Position numbers and translations under genes: made by a program | DNA from: Morella rubra | Taxonomy: Eukaryota > Streptophyta > Magnoliopsida > Fagales > Myricaceae | DNA: 64,000 nucleotides | Reading direction: 5' to 3' | NCBI GenBank assembly: GCA_003952965.2 | Contig: CM025852.1 | Coordinates: 16,781,820 to 16,845,819, forward strand | The notes under the pieces: generated by a model | What the model saw: the letters and a program-made list of their open reading frames with translations, nothing else | What the model was told of the DNA's origin: nothing | Databases searched by the model: none | Shown: positions 61,901 through 64,000 of the stretch, piece after piece | How positions within the stretch are numbered: the first letter of the stretch is position 1 | Layout of the letters: every line of letters starts with the position of its first letter

Positions 61901-64000
61901 TTGGAAAGTTTGTGTGCCATTGGATTTGCTTGTAGTGTCAAAAGTAGTAATTTGTACTGACTTCCCTCCCAATTCATTTTCTTTGAGTGTAGATGTTTAG
62001 TTCCATTTGTGCTCTTGTGACTCCGTTGTAGTGTTAGAGTACTTTTTCCAGGTCTGCGTTTTGCTCCTAGCTAGAGAGATTACTTCTTTAACTGCAAGTA
62101 ATGGCAGAATTTTGTTTTTCTCTACTTTGCCCTAGTGGAATGATTTAATATTAGGTATCTGAGTTAATGCCAGGCCATATTTTAAGCCTTAGGCTTTTAA
62201 GCCAACGTGTCCCACTCAAAGACGATGGTTCTAGTTGTTTTGTCCTTTTTTTTTTATTTGTTTTTGTTCGTCTTATTTCGTTATGTTTTCAAATTCGTAC
62301 ATATTGGGTTGTAAATCTTATTTGTTGCACTAGTCAAGAGGATTTTTAGGGACTTCAGATTTCTACCGGCTATTCTCATAGTGACACAGGAGAGCAACTT
62401 AATCTAATCAAGGTGTGGTTCTTACATAACAGAGTGCCCCAACACTGCGTTACTGATACGAATGATTAAACATTCCTGACGATTTATAAGAAAGCGTCTC
62501 CCTCACTTATTATGACTTTGAGCTACGTCGGTAAATTTTAACCCTATAGAAGAACTCCCTACTGGAGATGTGCCAAGAATTCAAAATGTGATTTGAGTTT
62601 ATGCTTTGTCTTTAGATCAAAGCTATATACACAATAAGCCTCTTAGTCTTGGGAATTATATTTAACCATATTATAGCTATACTCAACTAATCGAACCTAG
62701 ATCACTTTGTAGAGAGTAGGATATTTTATTATAGTTGAGTCATGCAATATAACTAGTGACTGTGGCTTGTTATAATACCTGGATTCGTCAGTATATACCA
62801 TAAATATATTAGAACTTTTTTCTTCACCTATGGGCACCATATGGATAAAGATGAGCGAGAATATTTTAGTCTTGCTTGTGCGTGAAACAATGATTATTGA
62901 CACCAAAATATCACACTATCGAGTACTAAAATCAATATATTTTACTGATTCGGTCTCACCCTATTAAATTATGAAAAGATGAATAAATCCCTATTTATGT
63001 CTGCTACACAATATAATTGGAGTAGATCCTTTCCGAGGAATTTTTATGTAACCATTTGAAATCTTTTTATCCTAAGATGTAAGTGAAAATTAACAGAGTA
63101 ATAAACTCGACCAAACTGAGACTAAAATACGGATATCGCATCCAAAAACCTCTCGTCGGACCATTTTGGATGTAATTGCATTCCTAATGATCATCTGAAA
63201 AGTACCAATGTTTACCCCACTAAAAAAACGAGAACACACCCAAGTATTTAAAATGGTAGGTACCCCTTACTTGTGGCTTTATGCGCCCAACTGAGCCATA
63301 GACCTTATGAAGGCGTCTATGTGCACACGTGCATGAAGAAATCCATTTCAATCATACTGAACTAACTATGTGGACTCGCCTTAAAGTGAGACCAAATCAG
63401 TGACGATTTCCTAACACACCAACTGCACCAGCAGTGTATTTGTGTGCTTACCCATAGCAGGTCTCCGTATTAGCGTTGACCCAATCTGTTTATTGTTACG
63501 TCCACCTATCCTCGACAATCTACACCACTCCGAAAACTACCTTGTAAAGTTTGTGAACACAATCTGGAAGAAGAATAAAGTTTGAACAAGGACCTTCTGA
63601 GAGACGAAATGATAATAAACGAATCATCGACCCAATATGTGACGTCTATGAGACCATCATGTTAATGGACGAGAACCCTGCTCAATTGCGGAGTCCAGCA
63701 ATTTTGATTGTCTTTCTATTTGCCTTAATTATATTACTATAAAGAAGCGAGACCGCGTAAATATGGAGCTATAATGTAGAAGTAAATTAGAAATATTATT
63801 AAGTTGGAAGAGAAGAGCAACATACTTGACATTATTCGCGGAAGAAAGATTCCAATCCGTTGGAAAACAGTAGGCTTCCATTCATATCACCTCAAACTCC
63901 TTTTTTCAATGCCAATTGCTAACCAGCTAGGCTGGCAAGTAGGGCCAGCAAATTCCCATCTATTCCACCCAGAAAGGAATTCTCCTGTAAAGGACAGGGA
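52951..64000. other. 11-kb stretch without recognisable genes or repeats
   Basis: Starts at the donor site of CHUP1 exon 7. The longest frame is about 100 codons (58332-58634 plus), and no translation on either strand resembles a family I know. By eye, 53.3-60.3 kb is rich in C and T on the plus strand, whereas 61.1-61.6 kb turns A- and G-rich. Long microsatellites, (TA)n runs and tandem repeats, common in the first 53 kb, are nearly absent; the longest homopolymer is about 12 A at 59451. I see no LTR pair, tRNA, or part of the missing CHUP1 exon. It may be deeply decayed transposon DNA, a rearrangement, or poor-quality assembly. Confidence 0.45.

Noticed and set aside
1-64000. CRISPR arrays, bacterial-type operons, tRNA or rRNA genes
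   Set aside because: The window is plant nuclear DNA; no regularly spaced repeats of array type, no clear tRNA B-box with cloverleaf and no rRNA sequence were seen.

Overview
The window is nuclear DNA from a eudicot plant, probably a woody rosid. It has spliced genes with GT-AG introns, AT-rich spacers full of microsatellites, an Angiosperm-type Copia retrotransposon, an endogenous caulimovirid fossil and several small DNA-transposon relics. All protein assignments come from reading the translations against remembered family sequences; no search was run.

Layout. 0-9.3 kb is a repeat-rich spacer: a decayed caulimovirid fragment (about 0.69-1.91 kb), an 84-bp tandem repeat split by long A and T runs (2.57-2.93 kb), and a nearly complete but broken Copia element with 420-bp LTRs (3.27-8.80 kb). 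A single-exon IDA-like peptide-hormone gene lies at 12.28-12.58 kb (minus), followed by about 6 kb with no gene that I can see.

18.5-53 kb is gene-rich. In order it holds a PII-2-type LRR protein (minus, 2 exons), CRWN1 nuclear-lamina protein (minus, 8 exons, 1,217 aa), DCP5 decapping/P-body protein (plus, 8 exons, 597 aa), a cytochrome b561 ferrireductase (plus, 4 exons, frame broken by a 7-bp insertion), a plastid-type SLH-domain protein (plus, 11 exons, 578 aa) and CHUP1 (plus, 7 exons found; one in-frame TGA and no terminal exon). Exon phases close perfectly for CRWN1, DCP5, PII-2 and the SLH gene, so these models are well supported. From memory of Arabidopsis locus numbers, IDL1, the LRR gene, the SLH gene and CHUP1 are neighbours at At3g25655-At3g25690, and the cytochrome b561 gene and DCP5 are neighbours at At1g26100-At1g26110. 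The window therefore looks like an unfractionated ancestral block.

53-64 kb has no recognisable gene, ORF of note, or repeat. Its texture changes near 53 kb, exactly where the last CHUP1 exon should follow. That boundary, the two damaged host genes, the transposon footprints and the peculiar T/G intron are the main points for a second look. I found no evidence for a new multi-gene system such as a cluster or defence island.
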